This document shows, one piece after another, positions 45,266 through 53,767 of a stretch of 64,000 nucleotides of DNA; position 1 is the stretch's first letter; each line of letters opens with the position of its first letter. The DNA is from Pseudomonadota bacterium (GTDB lineage Bacteria > Pseudomonadota > Gammaproteobacteria > Xanthomonadales > Xanthomonadaceae), in NCBI GenBank assembly GCA_023419315.1, contig JAEZYE010000059.1, positions 1-64,000 on the forward strand. Reading direction: 5' to 3'. Below the pieces are notes generated by a model that saw nothing but the letters and a program-made list of their open reading frames with translations, was not told the origin of the DNA and ran no database searches. Made by a program: the position numbers and the translations under genes.

Positions 45266-47718
45266 AGGATCACGTCCGGCACATTGGGGTCATCGTCCGG
45301 ATCCGGCGTCGTGTTGCTCGGCGGGACGAGATAGAGGTCGTCTCGGTAATAGCCGAGAATACCACGGCGCAGGGTCCGCTCCGTGTTCTGGCCAGCCGAG
45401 CCGAGGCCCTTGAGGATGAATTCCACCTGGAAGGAGTTGTTCATTTCGCCTTCGCGGTTGCGCACATAGCGGCGCACCACCGCGCGCACGGCAAGGCAGC
45501 AACTGTCCCACTGCACGCCGGCGATGGCTTCCAGAAGTCCGGGCTCGATGTTGCGGGCCGGGTCGTCGTACAGCGAGTAGTAGTAACGACCCACGACGCT
45601 CCAGGACGGCGAGATGGGATACAGGAACGAGAAGTCCACCTGCTCCAGTTGATTCACGCGGGAGCGGTAATTGAGGTTGATGACGCCGTCGTCGCCGATC
45701 AGGTAGCGCGAACGGAAGCTCGCCAGGTCTTCCTTGCGCGTCTTCGGATCCCATTGGTAGGACGCGCCGAAGGTCCAGCGATCGTTGGGCATGTAGTTGG
45801 CGTCCGCGATCCATGCGGATTTGCCTTCCTGCACCCGCTGCTCGTTCGAGAGCACCACGCGGCTGTCCTCGAAATAGCGGATCTGGCCGATGCTGGCGGA
45901 GAAACGTTCGATGCCATCGGTCTGGCGCAGCCAGCGCGTGGTCAGCGCCAGCGTCAGCTGGTTCGCGTCGGCCTGGCGATCCGGACCGGTGTAGCGGTTG
46001 TCGCGGAACATCTGCCCCCAGCTGAAAGTGAAGGCGCGCGTATCGAACACAGGCAGCGCGTCCTGGTTCCGGTACGGGACGTTGAGATAGAACAGCCGCG
46101 GTTCCAGCGTCTGCAGGAAGTGCGTGCCCTTGATTTCGGTTTCGCGGTCGAAGAACAGACCCGCGTCGAGCGAGCCGATCGGCAGGCTGCGACTGGGCTT
46201 TTCATCGTAGTAGGGCGCCATCTGCGCCGGGGTAATCGAGGCGGCCGGGACACCCAGCACGCGAGCGGCACGCGAAATGGCCAGTTGGCTCGCCAGTTCG
46301 GGTTCCAGATCGTAGGCGGTATGGCGCCACGCCACGGTAGGCGTGACGTACCACGATGCGCCCTGGATCGGCAGGCTGACATACGGCTTCAGATCCAGGC
46401 GCGTGCCGTCGCCGCGTTCGTTGTGCTGGAAGCGCACGGCCTCGCTTTGCACGCCCGCCGAGAACCACCGGGTCAACGGGCGCTCCCAGTTGAAATACAC
46501 GCGCGGCAGGCGGTTGTAAGGCAGCGTCAGCGGGCTCGAGGTGAAGTCCATCAGCTGCCAGGTATCGGCCATGGCGCCGGCGGTCCAGCCGTCGCCGACG
46601 CCATAGACGCCAAGCGTGCTGGTGGTCGATGCGGCGGAAAGCCCGGCCAGGCTGTTGCTGAAATCCTCGGTGTAGCGCGGGTCGCTGAACCAGACCAGGT
46701 TGGCGCGCGCCTGCCAGTTTCCGTTGATGTTGTGATAGCCGTCATAGCCGAACATGCCGCGGCTGTCGTCGATATCCGGATTCAGTTCCGGCTGGTACCC
46801 GGGCTCCCGGCTGCGGGTTTCCAGCAAGTCGTCGCGGTGCATGTAGTTGCCGACCAGCGTGCCTTTGCCGCCCCGGTACAGGTAGCGGAACTCGCCGCCC
46901 AGCGCGAACCCGCGTTCGCTCATGTAACGCGGGTAGAGCGTGGCGTCGTAGTTCGGTGCCAGGTTGAGATAGATGGGCTGCCGGTAATCCAGGCCATTGC
47001 GGCCGGAGCGGCTCAGCGCCGGGTACAGCAGACCGGTGTGGCGGCGATCATCGACCGGGAACTTGAACCAGGGAACATACAGCACCGGTACGTGACCCAT
47101 GCGGATGGTCGCGCCGCGGGCCACGCCCCAGCCGCTTTCGGTGTCGACATCGATGCGGTGCGCGCGCAGTTCCCAGATGCGGTCATCGGGGTCGCAGGTC
47201 GAATAGGTCGAGTGATACAGCTTGCCTTCGGCACCGCTCATGTCGATGCGGTCGGCGCCGCCATTGCCGCGCCGGTCGATCAGCTGGTACTGCAGATTGT
47301 CGATCTGGTGGCGATCGGCCTCCTGATCGCCGCGCGCGCTTTCGGCCACGATGCGGATGCCGGCGTCCTGGTAGCGGACGTGGCCCTCGGCCGAATAGGT
47401 GTTGGTTTCCTGATCGAATTTCAGGTTGTCCGCGCCGAGGAACTGGTCGCCGCGGCGCAGGGTCACGTTGCCGGAGTAATGCGCATCGGATTCGGTGCCG
47501 GTCAGTGCGTCGCCTTCAATCGAAGTGTCCTCGCCAGCGCGTGCGGCGCGGGCGGCTTCGTTGTTGGAACCGGCTTGCGGCTGCGGAACGCCGTCGAACG
47601 CGGGAACCGGATCCTCGATGGGGCACAGCGCCCAGCTCTGGGGCTTGTCGTCCGCCAGCGCCGGCAAGCACAGGGCGATACTGATGGGCAGGGGGAGCAA
47701 GCGAAGGACTGGACGCAC
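45262..47718 (-). CDS. lptD: LPS-assembly protein LptD
   Basis: 818 residues from a GTG at 47718. This start gives a clean signal peptide (about 22 residues, ending PALA); the frame is open further upstream, with an ATG at 47778. An N-terminal OstA-type beta-jellyroll (GDALTGTESDAHYSGNVTLRR, FDQETNTYSAEGHVRYQDAG) is followed by a large beta-barrel domain. The four Cys needed for the functional disulphides are in place: Cys32 (WALCPIED), the Cys in YSTCDPDD, and the pair in WDSCCLAV. It inserts LPS in the outer membrane with LptE. The gene overlaps surA by four bases. Confidence 0.95.
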   Translation of the reverse strand: MRPVLRLLPLPISIALCLPALADDKPQSWALCPIEDPVPAFDGVPQPQAGSNNEAARAARAGEDTSIEGDALTGTESDAHYSGNVTLRRGDQFLGADNLKFDQETNTYSAEGHVRYQDAGIRIVAESARGDQEADRHQIDNLQYQLIDRRGNGGADRIDMSGAEGKLYHSTYSTCDPDDRIWELRAHRIDVDTESGWGVARGATIRMGHVPVLYVPWFKFPVDDRRHTGLLYPALSRSGRNGLDYRQPIYLNLAPNYDATLYPRYMSERGFALGGEFRYLYRGGKGTLVGNYMHRDDLLETRSREPGYQPELNPDIDDSRGMFGYDGYHNINGNWQARANLVWFSDPRYTEDFSNSLAGLSAASTTSTLGVYGVGDGWTAGAMADTWQLMDFTSSPLTLPYNRLPRVYFNWERPLTRWFSAGVQSEAVRFQHNERGDGTRLDLKPYVSLPIQGASWYVTPTVAWRHTAYDLEPELASQLAISRAARVLGVPAASITPAQMAPYYDEKPSRSLPIGSLDAGLFFDRETEIKGTHFLQTLEPRLFYLNVPYRNQDALPVFDTRAFTFSWGQMFRDNRYTGPDRQADANQLTLALTTRWLRQTDGIERFSASIGQIRYFEDSRVVLSNEQRVQEGKSAWIADANYMPNDRWTFGASYQWDPKTRKEDLASFRSRYLIGDDGVINLNYRSRVNQLEQVDFSFLYPISPSWSVVGRYYYSLYDDPARNIEPGLLEAIAGVQWDSCCLAVRAVVRRYVRNREGEMNNSFQVEFILKGLGSAGQNTERTLRRGILGYYRDDLYLVPPSNTTPDPDDDPNVPDVIL

Positions 47719-47839
47719 GCGGTACCGGGCTCCGTGGCAGGGTGGTTCAGAAACGGCCGCTAGCTTGCCGTATCCCATGCATGCGGGCAATGAAAGGATC
47801 CGGCCGGTGTGGGGTGGGGTTCATGCTGTCCAGCCGGCT

Positions 47840-48748
47840 TCAGCGCAGTTCGTCCACATGCGCCGCGGTGCATTCTTTCAACGCTTCCAGGTCGTAGCCG
47901 CCTTCCAGCATCGACACCATCCGACCGTCGGCGTGCCGGCGGGCGATCTGGCGCAGCTGGCGCGTCAGCCACACGAAGTCCTCGGTCTCCAGCATCAGAT
48001 CCGCCAGCGGGTCGCGCATGTGGCCGTCGAAGCCCGCGGACACCAACAGCAACTGCGGCTTGGTTTCCTCCAGCGCGGGCAGCAGCTGGTCGGCCCAGGT
48101 GTTCTGGAAGCGGAAGCCGCCGCTGCCGGGCGGGAGCAGTGCGTTGAAGACATTGCCGGTGCCGCGTTCATACGGGGCGCCGCTGTTCGGGAACAGGCCG
48201 GATTCGTGCGTGCTGAAATACGAAACGCGGGGGTCGTTGGCGAAGATGGCCTGCGTGCCGTTGCCGTGGTGGACATCGAAATCGACGATCGCCACGCGCT
48301 CCAGCCCGTGCTTGTCCAGCGCATGGGCGGCGGCGACGGCGATGTTGTTGAACAGGCAGAAGCCCATCGCGGTGTTGGAAGTGGCGTGGTGGCCGGGGGG
48401 CCGCACGGCGCAGAAAGCGGTCGCGCTGTCGCCGTGCATCACAGCGTCGACGGCGGCGATGCCGGCGCCGGCGGCGCGCAGGGCGGCGGCGCGGGAGGCT
48501 GGGACCATCACCGTGTCCGGGTCGAGCATGCGGTAGCCGTCGAAATCCGCGTCGAGGACATCGCGGACCAGGTGTTCGTCGTGGACGCGCCTCAGATCCC
48601 CCAGCTTGGCCAGCGGCGCTTCGCGCCACTCCAGATCACCGTGTTGCTGCCGCAGGACCTCCAGCACCACCTCCAGCCGCGCCGGCCGTTCCGGGTGTTC
48701 GGGTCCCGGATCGTGGAGCAGGCAGGCCGGATGGGTGTAGATGATCAC
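47840..48748 (-). CDS. HDAC-family deacetylase (AcuC/acetylpolyamine amidohydrolase-like)
   Basis: 302 residues from a GTG at 48748. A zinc deacetylase of the arginase-deacetylase fold: RPPGHHATSNTAMGFCLFNN holds the charge-relay His pair, IVDFDVHHGNGTQ two zinc ligands, SAGFDGHMRDPL a further ligand and MLEGGYDLEAL the catalytic Tyr region. Bacterial members deacetylate polyamines, acetoin-related or protein substrates; this branch is usually uncharacterised. It starts 10 bases after the PduO gene stop, so it shares the B12 operon, with no known reason. Confidence 0.85.
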   Translation of the reverse strand: MIIYTHPACLLHDPGPEHPERPARLEVVLEVLRQQHGDLEWREAPLAKLGDLRRVHDEHLVRDVLDADFDGYRMLDPDTVMVPASRAAALRAAGAGIAAVDAVMHGDSATAFCAVRPPGHHATSNTAMGFCLFNNIAVAAAHALDKHGLERVAIVDFDVHHGNGTQAIFANDPRVSYFSTHESGLFPNSGAPYERGTGNVFNALLPPGSGGFRFQNTWADQLLPALEETKPQLLLVSAGFDGHMRDPLADLMLETEDFVWLTRQLRQIARRHADGRMVSMLEGGYDLEALKECTAAHVDELR

Positions 48749-48758
48749 GGGCGCCGGG

Positions 48759-49319
48759 CTATCTGGCGCGCCGGCGTTCGTGGTTCCACAACACCTCGCC
48801 GTGGCCGCTGGCGCGGGCGAGCACCCGGGCGAGCACGAACAGCAGATCCGAGAGCCGGTTGAGGTAGCGGATCGCCTCCGGGCGCACGGCGTCGTGGCGC
48901 GCGAGGGTGACCGTTTCGCGTTCGGCCCGGCGGACGATCGTGCGTGCCAGGTGGCAACGCGCGGCAGCTTCGCCGCCCGCCGGCAGGATGAAATCCTTCA
49001 GCGCGGGCAGCGCGTCGTTGTAGTGGTCCAGCCGCGCCTCCAGCGCATCCACGTCTTCGGCGTGGATGGCCGCATGGCCCGGAATGCACAGCTCCCCGCC
49101 CAGATCGAACAACTGGTGCTGGATCACCGTGAGCAGCGCGGCGATGTCCTCCGGAACGTCGGGAGCGGCCAGGACGACGCCGATGGCGGAGTTGGCTTCG
49201 TCCACCGTGCCGTACGCGGTCACGCGCGCCGAATCCTTGCCGACGCGGCTGCCGTCACCCAGGCCGGTGCTGCCGTCATCGCCGGTGCGGGTGTAGATCT
49301 TCGAGAGCCGGTTGCCCAT
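48759..49319 (-). CDS. Cob(I)alamin adenosyltransferase, PduO type
   Basis: 186 residues. It moves the adenosyl group of ATP to cob(I)alamin, giving adenosylcobalamin. IYTRTGDDGSTGLGDGSRV is the N-terminal ATP-binding loop, AYGTVDEANSAIG the second, and ARTIVRRAERE with RYLNRLSDLLFVLAR the C-terminal signature. It lies three bases downstream of a BtuM-like transporter gene, linking B12 uptake with its activation. Confidence 0.95.
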   Translation of the reverse strand: MGNRLSKIYTRTGDDGSTGLGDGSRVGKDSARVTAYGTVDEANSAIGVVLAAPDVPEDIAALLTVIQHQLFDLGGELCIPGHAAIHAEDVDALEARLDHYNDALPALKDFILPAGGEAAARCHLARTIVRRAERETVTLARHDAVRPEAIRYLNRLSDLLFVLARVLARASGHGEVLWNHERRRAR

Positions 49320-49322
49320 CGG

Positions 49323-49922
49323 TCAGCGGGTCGAGCCGTGCTTCTGGCCGGCGCGGACCAGCTGCTCGATGCCGACATGCGCAATGACGGCAAGGCCGAC
49401 ATAGATGGCGGTCGAACGCAGGTAGGGCAGGAACCAGTCGCTGTAATTCTTCCACCAGCCGGCGACGCTGGGCTCGCGCACGCTGTCGCTCAACCAGTAG
49501 AAGCCGCCCTGGGCGAACAGATGGCACACCGCCACCGACGCAATCAGGCTGCCGGCCAGCACGGCCAGCGTGCGGCCATGGTTCTCGCCGTGGAAACGGC
49601 GCACCGTCATGCCGCCCATCCACAGTGCGAAATGCGCGGGAATCAACGCCCAGTACCCCGGCGACACGCAGTAGTGCGACCAGAAATCCATGCCCTGTCC
49701 GCTGATGACGATGTAGTCCACCAGCACGGCCATCGCCATGAACAGCGGAAACGCCCAGCGCGTCCAGCCACGCAGATAGAAGCCGCCCAGGAAGAACACC
49801 GCCCACGAGGCATCCGGAATCGGGCCGATATGGGTCAGGGTGGCGGGCAGGTGCAGGCGCGTGCTGACCATCAGCAGGGCCAGAACCAGAAGAATGGCGG
49901 TGCGTTGGGAACGATTGTTCAT
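49323..49922 (-). CDS. btuM: BtuM-like vitamin B12 transporter (solitary S-component type)
   Basis: 199 residues from the ATG at 49922, with about six membrane helices. Its size, its helix pattern and a Cys at residue 85 in a loop (FWSHYCVSPGYW) match BtuM of Thiobacillus denitrificans, where a Cys at nearly the same position (Cys80) coordinates cobalamin and drives decyanation. BtuM works without a dedicated ECF energising module. Adjacent PduO gene (three bases) supports a B12 role. The match is from memory of the family, not a search; a generic membrane protein is the alternative. Confidence 0.65.
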   Translation of the reverse strand: MNNRSQRTAILLVLALLMVSTRLHLPATLTHIGPIPDASWAVFFLGGFYLRGWTRWAFPLFMAMAVLVDYIVISGQGMDFWSHYCVSPGYWALIPAHFALWMGGMTVRRFHGENHGRTLAVLAGSLIASVAVCHLFAQGGFYWLSDSVREPSVAGWWKNYSDWFLPYLRSTAIYVGLAVIAHVGIEQLVRAGQKHGSTR

Positions 49923-49951
49923 GCGGGTGGTGTCCGGAGGATCAACGGCGC

Positions 49952-49957
49952 ATTCTA
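49952..49957 (-). promoter_or_regulatory. Promoter -10 box for the btuM operon
   Basis: TAGAAT on the minus strand followed by GCGC, about 30 bases upstream of the btuM start, the same form as the mntX -10. The 103-base spacer to the divergent ubiH gene is too short for a full cobalamin riboswitch, and no B12 box is present. Confidence 0.4.
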
Positions 49958-50025
49958 GGCCAGTGCGCCGCGCCGTGGTGTGTCGCGAAGCAGGCGGCTG
50001 CGGCCGAGCCGCTATCATGGGCGGC

Positions 50026-51240
50026 ATGACGGAACCTAGGCACGACGTGGTAATCGTGGGCGGCGGGCTGGTCGGCGCCAGCCTGGCCATCGCGCTGGAG
50101 CAACTCACCGGCCTGGATGTGGCGCTGGTCGAAGCGGCGCCGCCGCAGTCGATGCCGGCCGTATTCGACCAACGCAACCTCAGCTTCGCCGCAGCGACGA
50201 TCAATGCGCTCACCGCGCTGGGCGTGATGCAGAAGCTGCAGGCGAAGGCGGGCCCGATCCGCCAGATCCACATCTCCCGGCAAGGCGATTTCGGCAGCGT
50301 CCGGCTGGATGCGGCCGACTACGGTCGCCGTTGCTTCGGCCAGGTCGTGGTGGCGCGGGACTTCGGCAGGGCACTGGAACAGCGCCTGGACGAACTGCAA
50401 CGCGTCACGCGCTATCGCCCGGCCCGCTTCACCGGCAGTTCGCTCGGGAACGGCGGCTATCGCCATATCCGCTTGCAGACTCCGGAAGGCGAACGGGTGC
50501 TGCGCACGCGACTGCTGGTCGCGGCCGACGGCACGCGCAGCGCGGTGCGGGATTCACTCGGCATCGGCACGCAGGAGCACGATTACCGCCAGACCGCCTT
50601 CGTTGCCCGCGTGCGTGCGGAAAAGCCGCCGTCGGGCGTGGCCTACGAACGTCTGCGCAATGACGGCCCGCTTGCGTTGATGCCGCGCGGCGACGGCCAC
50701 TACGGTGCCATCCTCTGCGTGGACTCCGGCTTTGCGCCGTCGATGGCCGCGATGCCGGATGCGGAATGGCGGGCACACCTGCAACAGCTGTTCGGCTGGC
50801 GCGAAGGCCGATTTCTCGAATGCGGCGAACGCAGCGCGTATCCGTTGATCCGCGTGGTGGCCGGACAGGTGACCGGCGAGCGTGCCGTGCTGCTCGGCAA
50901 TGCGGCGCAGACGCTTCATCCGATTGGCGCGCAGGGATTCAATCTGGGCCTGCGCGATGCGCTCACGCTGGCCGAGGAAATTGCCGGAGCCGATGATCCC
51001 GGCGACGCGATGCTGTTGCGGCGTCACGCGCAGCGCCGGGGCGAAGACCGCCAGCGCACGCTCGCATTCTCGGACGGACTCGCGCGAATCACGTCCAACC
51101 CTTCACCGCTGTTGCGCCCGTTGCGCAGTCTGGGCCTGGCGGCAATCGGCAGTTCCACCACGCTGCAGTCCTTCCTTGTCGGCGGCGCCATGGGCTATCG
51201 CGGCGATGTTCCCGCGCTGTGCCGGGGAGAGGCCGCATGA
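50026..51240 (+). CDS. ubiH: 2-polyprenyl-6-methoxyphenol hydroxylase
   Basis: 404 residues from the ATG at 50026. A flavin monooxygenase of ubiquinone biosynthesis. The ADP-binding GxGxxG motif VVIVGGGLVGASLAIALEQ, LLVAADGTRSAVRD (DG motif), and the GD-like LLGNAAQTLHPIGAQGFNLGLRDALTLAEEI are complete. GNAAQTLHPI specifically matches the UbiH branch. The start codon of the next gene overlaps its stop (ATGA). A TATCAT sequence lies only 8 bases upstream of the ATG, so the leader may be very short. Confidence 0.9.
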   Translation: MTEPRHDVVIVGGGLVGASLAIALEQLTGLDVALVEAAPPQSMPAVFDQRNLSFAAATINALTALGVMQKLQAKAGPIRQIHISRQGDFGSVRLDAADYGRRCFGQVVVARDFGRALEQRLDELQRVTRYRPARFTGSSLGNGGYRHIRLQTPEGERVLRTRLLVAADGTRSAVRDSLGIGTQEHDYRQTAFVARVRAEKPPSGVAYERLRNDGPLALMPRGDGHYGAILCVDSGFAPSMAAMPDAEWRAHLQQLFGWREGRFLECGERSAYPLIRVVAGQVTGERAVLLGNAAQTLHPIGAQGFNLGLRDALTLAEEIAGADDPGDAMLLRRHAQRRGEDRQRTLAFSDGLARITSNPSPLLRPLRSLGLAAIGSSTTLQSFLVGGAMGYRGDVPALCRGEAA

Positions 51241-52415
51241 GCCGGCGCGGGCAACGCGATGCCGTGATCGTCGGCGGCGGCGTCGTGGGCGCCGCGTGCG
51301 CCCTCGCGCTGGCGAAGGCGGGGCTGGACGTCGCGCTGGTCGAAGGCCGTCCACCGTCGCCGTGGTCGGCCGAACGACCGGACCTGCGCGTGTTCGCGTT
51401 CGCGCCGGACAACGCGGCGCTGCTGCAATCGCTCGGTGTGTGGGACAGCATCGTCTCCGCGCGCGTGCAGCCGTATCGGCGCATGCGCGTGTGGGATGCG
51501 GCGGGCGGCGGCGAACTGGCCTTCGATGCCGACGCACTGGGCCGCGCGCAGCTGGGCTGGATCGTCGAGAACGCGTTGCTGGTGGATCGCCTGTGGGCGG
51601 CTTTGCCGCAGGCCGGCGTGCGCGTGCATGCACCGGCGTCGGTGGAGGAGGTCGAACAGGACGAGGACGGCGTGCGTCTGCGACTGGACGACGGCGCGCG
51701 CCTGGATGCCCGCATCGCCATCGCCGCCGACGGCGCCGATTCGAGGCTGCGCCGCGCTGCCGGGCTGGGCCTTTCCAGCCATGACTACATCCAGCGCGGC
51801 GTCGTGGCCTACATCGAAACCGAACATCCACACGAAGCCACCGCGTGGCAGCGGTTCCTGCCGACCGGACCGCTTGCGCTGCTGCCGTTCGTCGAAGGCC
51901 GCAGCTCGATCGTCTGGACCTTGCCGGATATCGAGGCCGAGCGCGTGCTCGCGCTGGATGACGATGCGTTCTCGCGTGAGCTGACCCAGGCGTCGGCGGC
52001 ACGGCTGGGCACGGCGACCGTGGTTTCGGCGCGCGCCGCGTTCCCGCTGCGCCGGCAGATCGCCGCCTCGTTCGTGGCCGGTCCCATCCTGTTGGTTGGC
52101 GATGCCGCGCACGTGGTGCATCCGCTTGCGGGGCAGGGCGTCAATCTGGGCCTGCGTGATGTGGCGGCGTTGCATGCGTTGATTGCCGATGCCACGCGCA
52201 GGCGCACCGACTGGGCTTCGACGCACCGTCTTGCGCGCTGGTCGCGTTTGCGGCGCAGCGAGAGTATGGCGGCCGCCTACACCTTCGAAGGCATCAACCA
52301 CCTGTTCTCGAACGATGAAATGCACCTGACCCTGCTGCGCGGCCAGGCGTTGGGACTGGCCGGACGCATCCGTCCCCTGGCCAATCTGCTCTGGCGCCGG
52401 GCGTCCGGCCTCTGA
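51237..52415 (+). CDS. UbiH/UbiF/VisC-family FAD hydroxylase
   Basis: 392 residues from the ATG at 51237. Flavin monooxygenase with AVIVGGGVVGAACALALAKAG, IAADGADSRLRRAAG and LLVGDAAHVVHPLAGQGVNLGLRDVAALHAL. The last motif with GDAAH is the general form shared by UbiI, UbiF and VisC. It acts on another ring position of the ubiquinone precursor. It is co-translated with ubiH. I cannot separate UbiI from UbiF by eye. Confidence 0.88.
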   Translation: MSRRGQRDAVIVGGGVVGAACALALAKAGLDVALVEGRPPSPWSAERPDLRVFAFAPDNAALLQSLGVWDSIVSARVQPYRRMRVWDAAGGGELAFDADALGRAQLGWIVENALLVDRLWAALPQAGVRVHAPASVEEVEQDEDGVRLRLDDGARLDARIAIAADGADSRLRRAAGLGLSSHDYIQRGVVAYIETEHPHEATAWQRFLPTGPLALLPFVEGRSSIVWTLPDIEAERVLALDDDAFSRELTQASAARLGTATVVSARAAFPLRRQIAASFVAGPILLVGDAAHVVHPLAGQGVNLGLRDVAALHALIADATRRRTDWASTHRLARWSRLRRSESMAAAYTFEGINHLFSNDEMHLTLLRGQALGLAGRIRPLANLLWRRASGL

Positions 52416-52419
52416 ACCG

Positions 52420-52450
52420 GCGGGCGGGATCATGGCGGGTGCCCGCCCGC
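52420..52450. terminator. Convergent hairpin after the ubi genes
   Basis: GCGGGCGGG and CCCGCCCGC form a 9-bp stem with a 13-base loop between the convergent ubi gene and the leftward unknown gene. No T-tract. Confidence 0.45.
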
Positions 52451-52484
52451 GCCCGCTGAGGGCATGGCCGCGCGCTGCGGCCCC

Positions 52485-53207
52485 TTACTCGGGCAGGAAC
52501 GGAAACACCAGGCGCAGCAGCTTCTTGAGTCCGTCTTCGGCGGTGCTTGCAATGGCTTCGGCGCCCAGGCTGTTGAGCGCATTGCGTGCGTCCTGCCAGC
52601 GCAACTGGCTGACGTCCTTCTTCAGCAACTCGGCCACTTCCTCGGAAGCCGGCGCGAGCTTCCGGAGCTCCGCCCGGACCTGTCCGGCATCCTGTTGCAG
52701 GAAACCCCAGCGTTCGGCGATGGCCAGCAACGTGTCGAAGCGGACCGCGACGACATCGCGATTGCGTTCGTACACCGGCAATGCACCGACATCGAGGATG
52801 GCCTGTTCGAATTGCTGCTGGTCGTCCGGATGTTCGATGCGGACGGCGAGGAAGCCTTCCTTGCGGGCGCGTTCGCTGACGTGCTTCGCGCCTGCGCGCA
52901 GGTTGGCGGCGGTCAACACGGTCGAGGCAATGCGCTGCAGCGCCGCCTCGCGCGGCTCCGGCACAAGGGCACGCCAGCGCGCGTAGCCGTCACGGCGCAG
53001 CGCGCGCACTTTCGCCGGCGTCACGCGCAGCTTGCCGGCCACGGTGAAATTGGATTCGCCCCGTTCGATGGCACCGTCGCGTTCCAGCAGCACGAAGATC
53101 AGCAGTTCCAGATCGCGCTTGGTCAGCGACTGGAATCCCTGCAGCAGGGTCAGACGCAGGAATTCGTTGCCGAAGCTCGCCGGATCCTTCAATTCAATCG
53201 GCAACAT
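52485..53207 (-). CDS. Protein of unknown function with winged-helix-like N-terminus
   Basis: 240 residues from the ATG at 53207 (GGGAGAG upstream). No signal peptide or membrane helix. Residues 20-75 read like a winged helix (LTKRDLELLIFVLLERDGAI, then VAGKLRVTPAKVRALRRDGYARW). The middle has alternating beta and helix (GFLAVRIEHPDDQQQFEQAI, LPVYERNRDVVAVRFDTLLAI), and the C-terminus is helical and ends with a hydrophobic LLRLVFPFLPE. I recognise no family. It lies downstream of a small coiled-coil membrane protein gene on the same strand. Confidence 0.7.
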   Translation of the reverse strand: MLPIELKDPASFGNEFLRLTLLQGFQSLTKRDLELLIFVLLERDGAIERGESNFTVAGKLRVTPAKVRALRRDGYARWRALVPEPREAALQRIASTVLTAANLRAGAKHVSERARKEGFLAVRIEHPDDQQQFEQAILDVGALPVYERNRDVVAVRFDTLLAIAERWGFLQQDAGQVRAELRKLAPASEEVAELLKKDVSQLRWQDARNALNSLGAEAIASTAEDGLKKLLRLVFPFLPE

Positions 53208-53359
53208 GACCGCTCTCCCATTCAGGCAGGCATCTTGCCATGCCGGCATGTCAGCGCCTGAGACCCCGCGCGCACTGCGTCACGCCCTGCGCCGGCGAAC
53301 GGTTGCCAATGGACGCGGACGGGCAGATCGAGCTTCGGGCGTGGCGGCTTCGACCGCCC

Positions 53360-53713
53360 TCAGGACCCGGATTGACCGAGTGCGTAAAGCGCCGTGGCGA
53401 ACGCAAGCAGGGCGATCGTCGCTGCGACGGCTGCGGTGAGATTGGCACGACGCAGGCGGCGCTCCATGCGCTCGGCGCCGACCTGCAGCACATCGAGGGT
53501 CTTCTGCATGTCGGTCGCCAGTTGCACGATGGCGTCGGCATTGCGCGTGGCGGCGGTCTGCAGTTCCGCAATCTGCGCTTCGACCAGTTCCAGTCGTTGC
53601 GTCTGGCTCACGTCGATATTCGGGGTGCGGGTGAACAGCGGGCGCGCGAGCCGGATGATTTCCGGCAGTGAAGAAGCGGCAAGGGTGACCCAGGTAGCGG
53701 CCATGCGAGGCAT
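53360..53713 (-). CDS. Small coiled-coil protein with C-terminal membrane helix
   Basis: 117 residues from the ATG at 53713; a second in-frame ATG three codons on (53704) is equally possible. Residues 32-85 form a predicted coiled coil (LELVEAQIAELQTAA, ADAIVQLATDMQKTLDVL), and residues 92-113 form one membrane helix (LTAAVAATIALLAFATALYAL) near the end. The design is that of a tail-anchored membrane adaptor. No family recognised. It lies 54 bases after rlmM and 152 before the unknown winged-helix gene. Confidence 0.65.
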   Translation of the reverse strand: MPRMAATWVTLAASSLPEIIRLARPLFTRTPNIDVSQTQRLELVEAQIAELQTAATRNADAIVQLATDMQKTLDVLQVGAERMERRLRRANLTAAVAATIALLAFATALYALGQSGS

Positions 53714-53767
53714 TCCGTCGGAGGATGCCGCATTGTCCCCGATGGCGGCATCGGGAAGATCGAGTGC

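Noticed and set aside
49923..50025. Possible cobalamin riboswitch before the BtuM-like gene
   Set aside because: The spacer is about 100 bases, shorter than the aptamer, and no B12 box is present.
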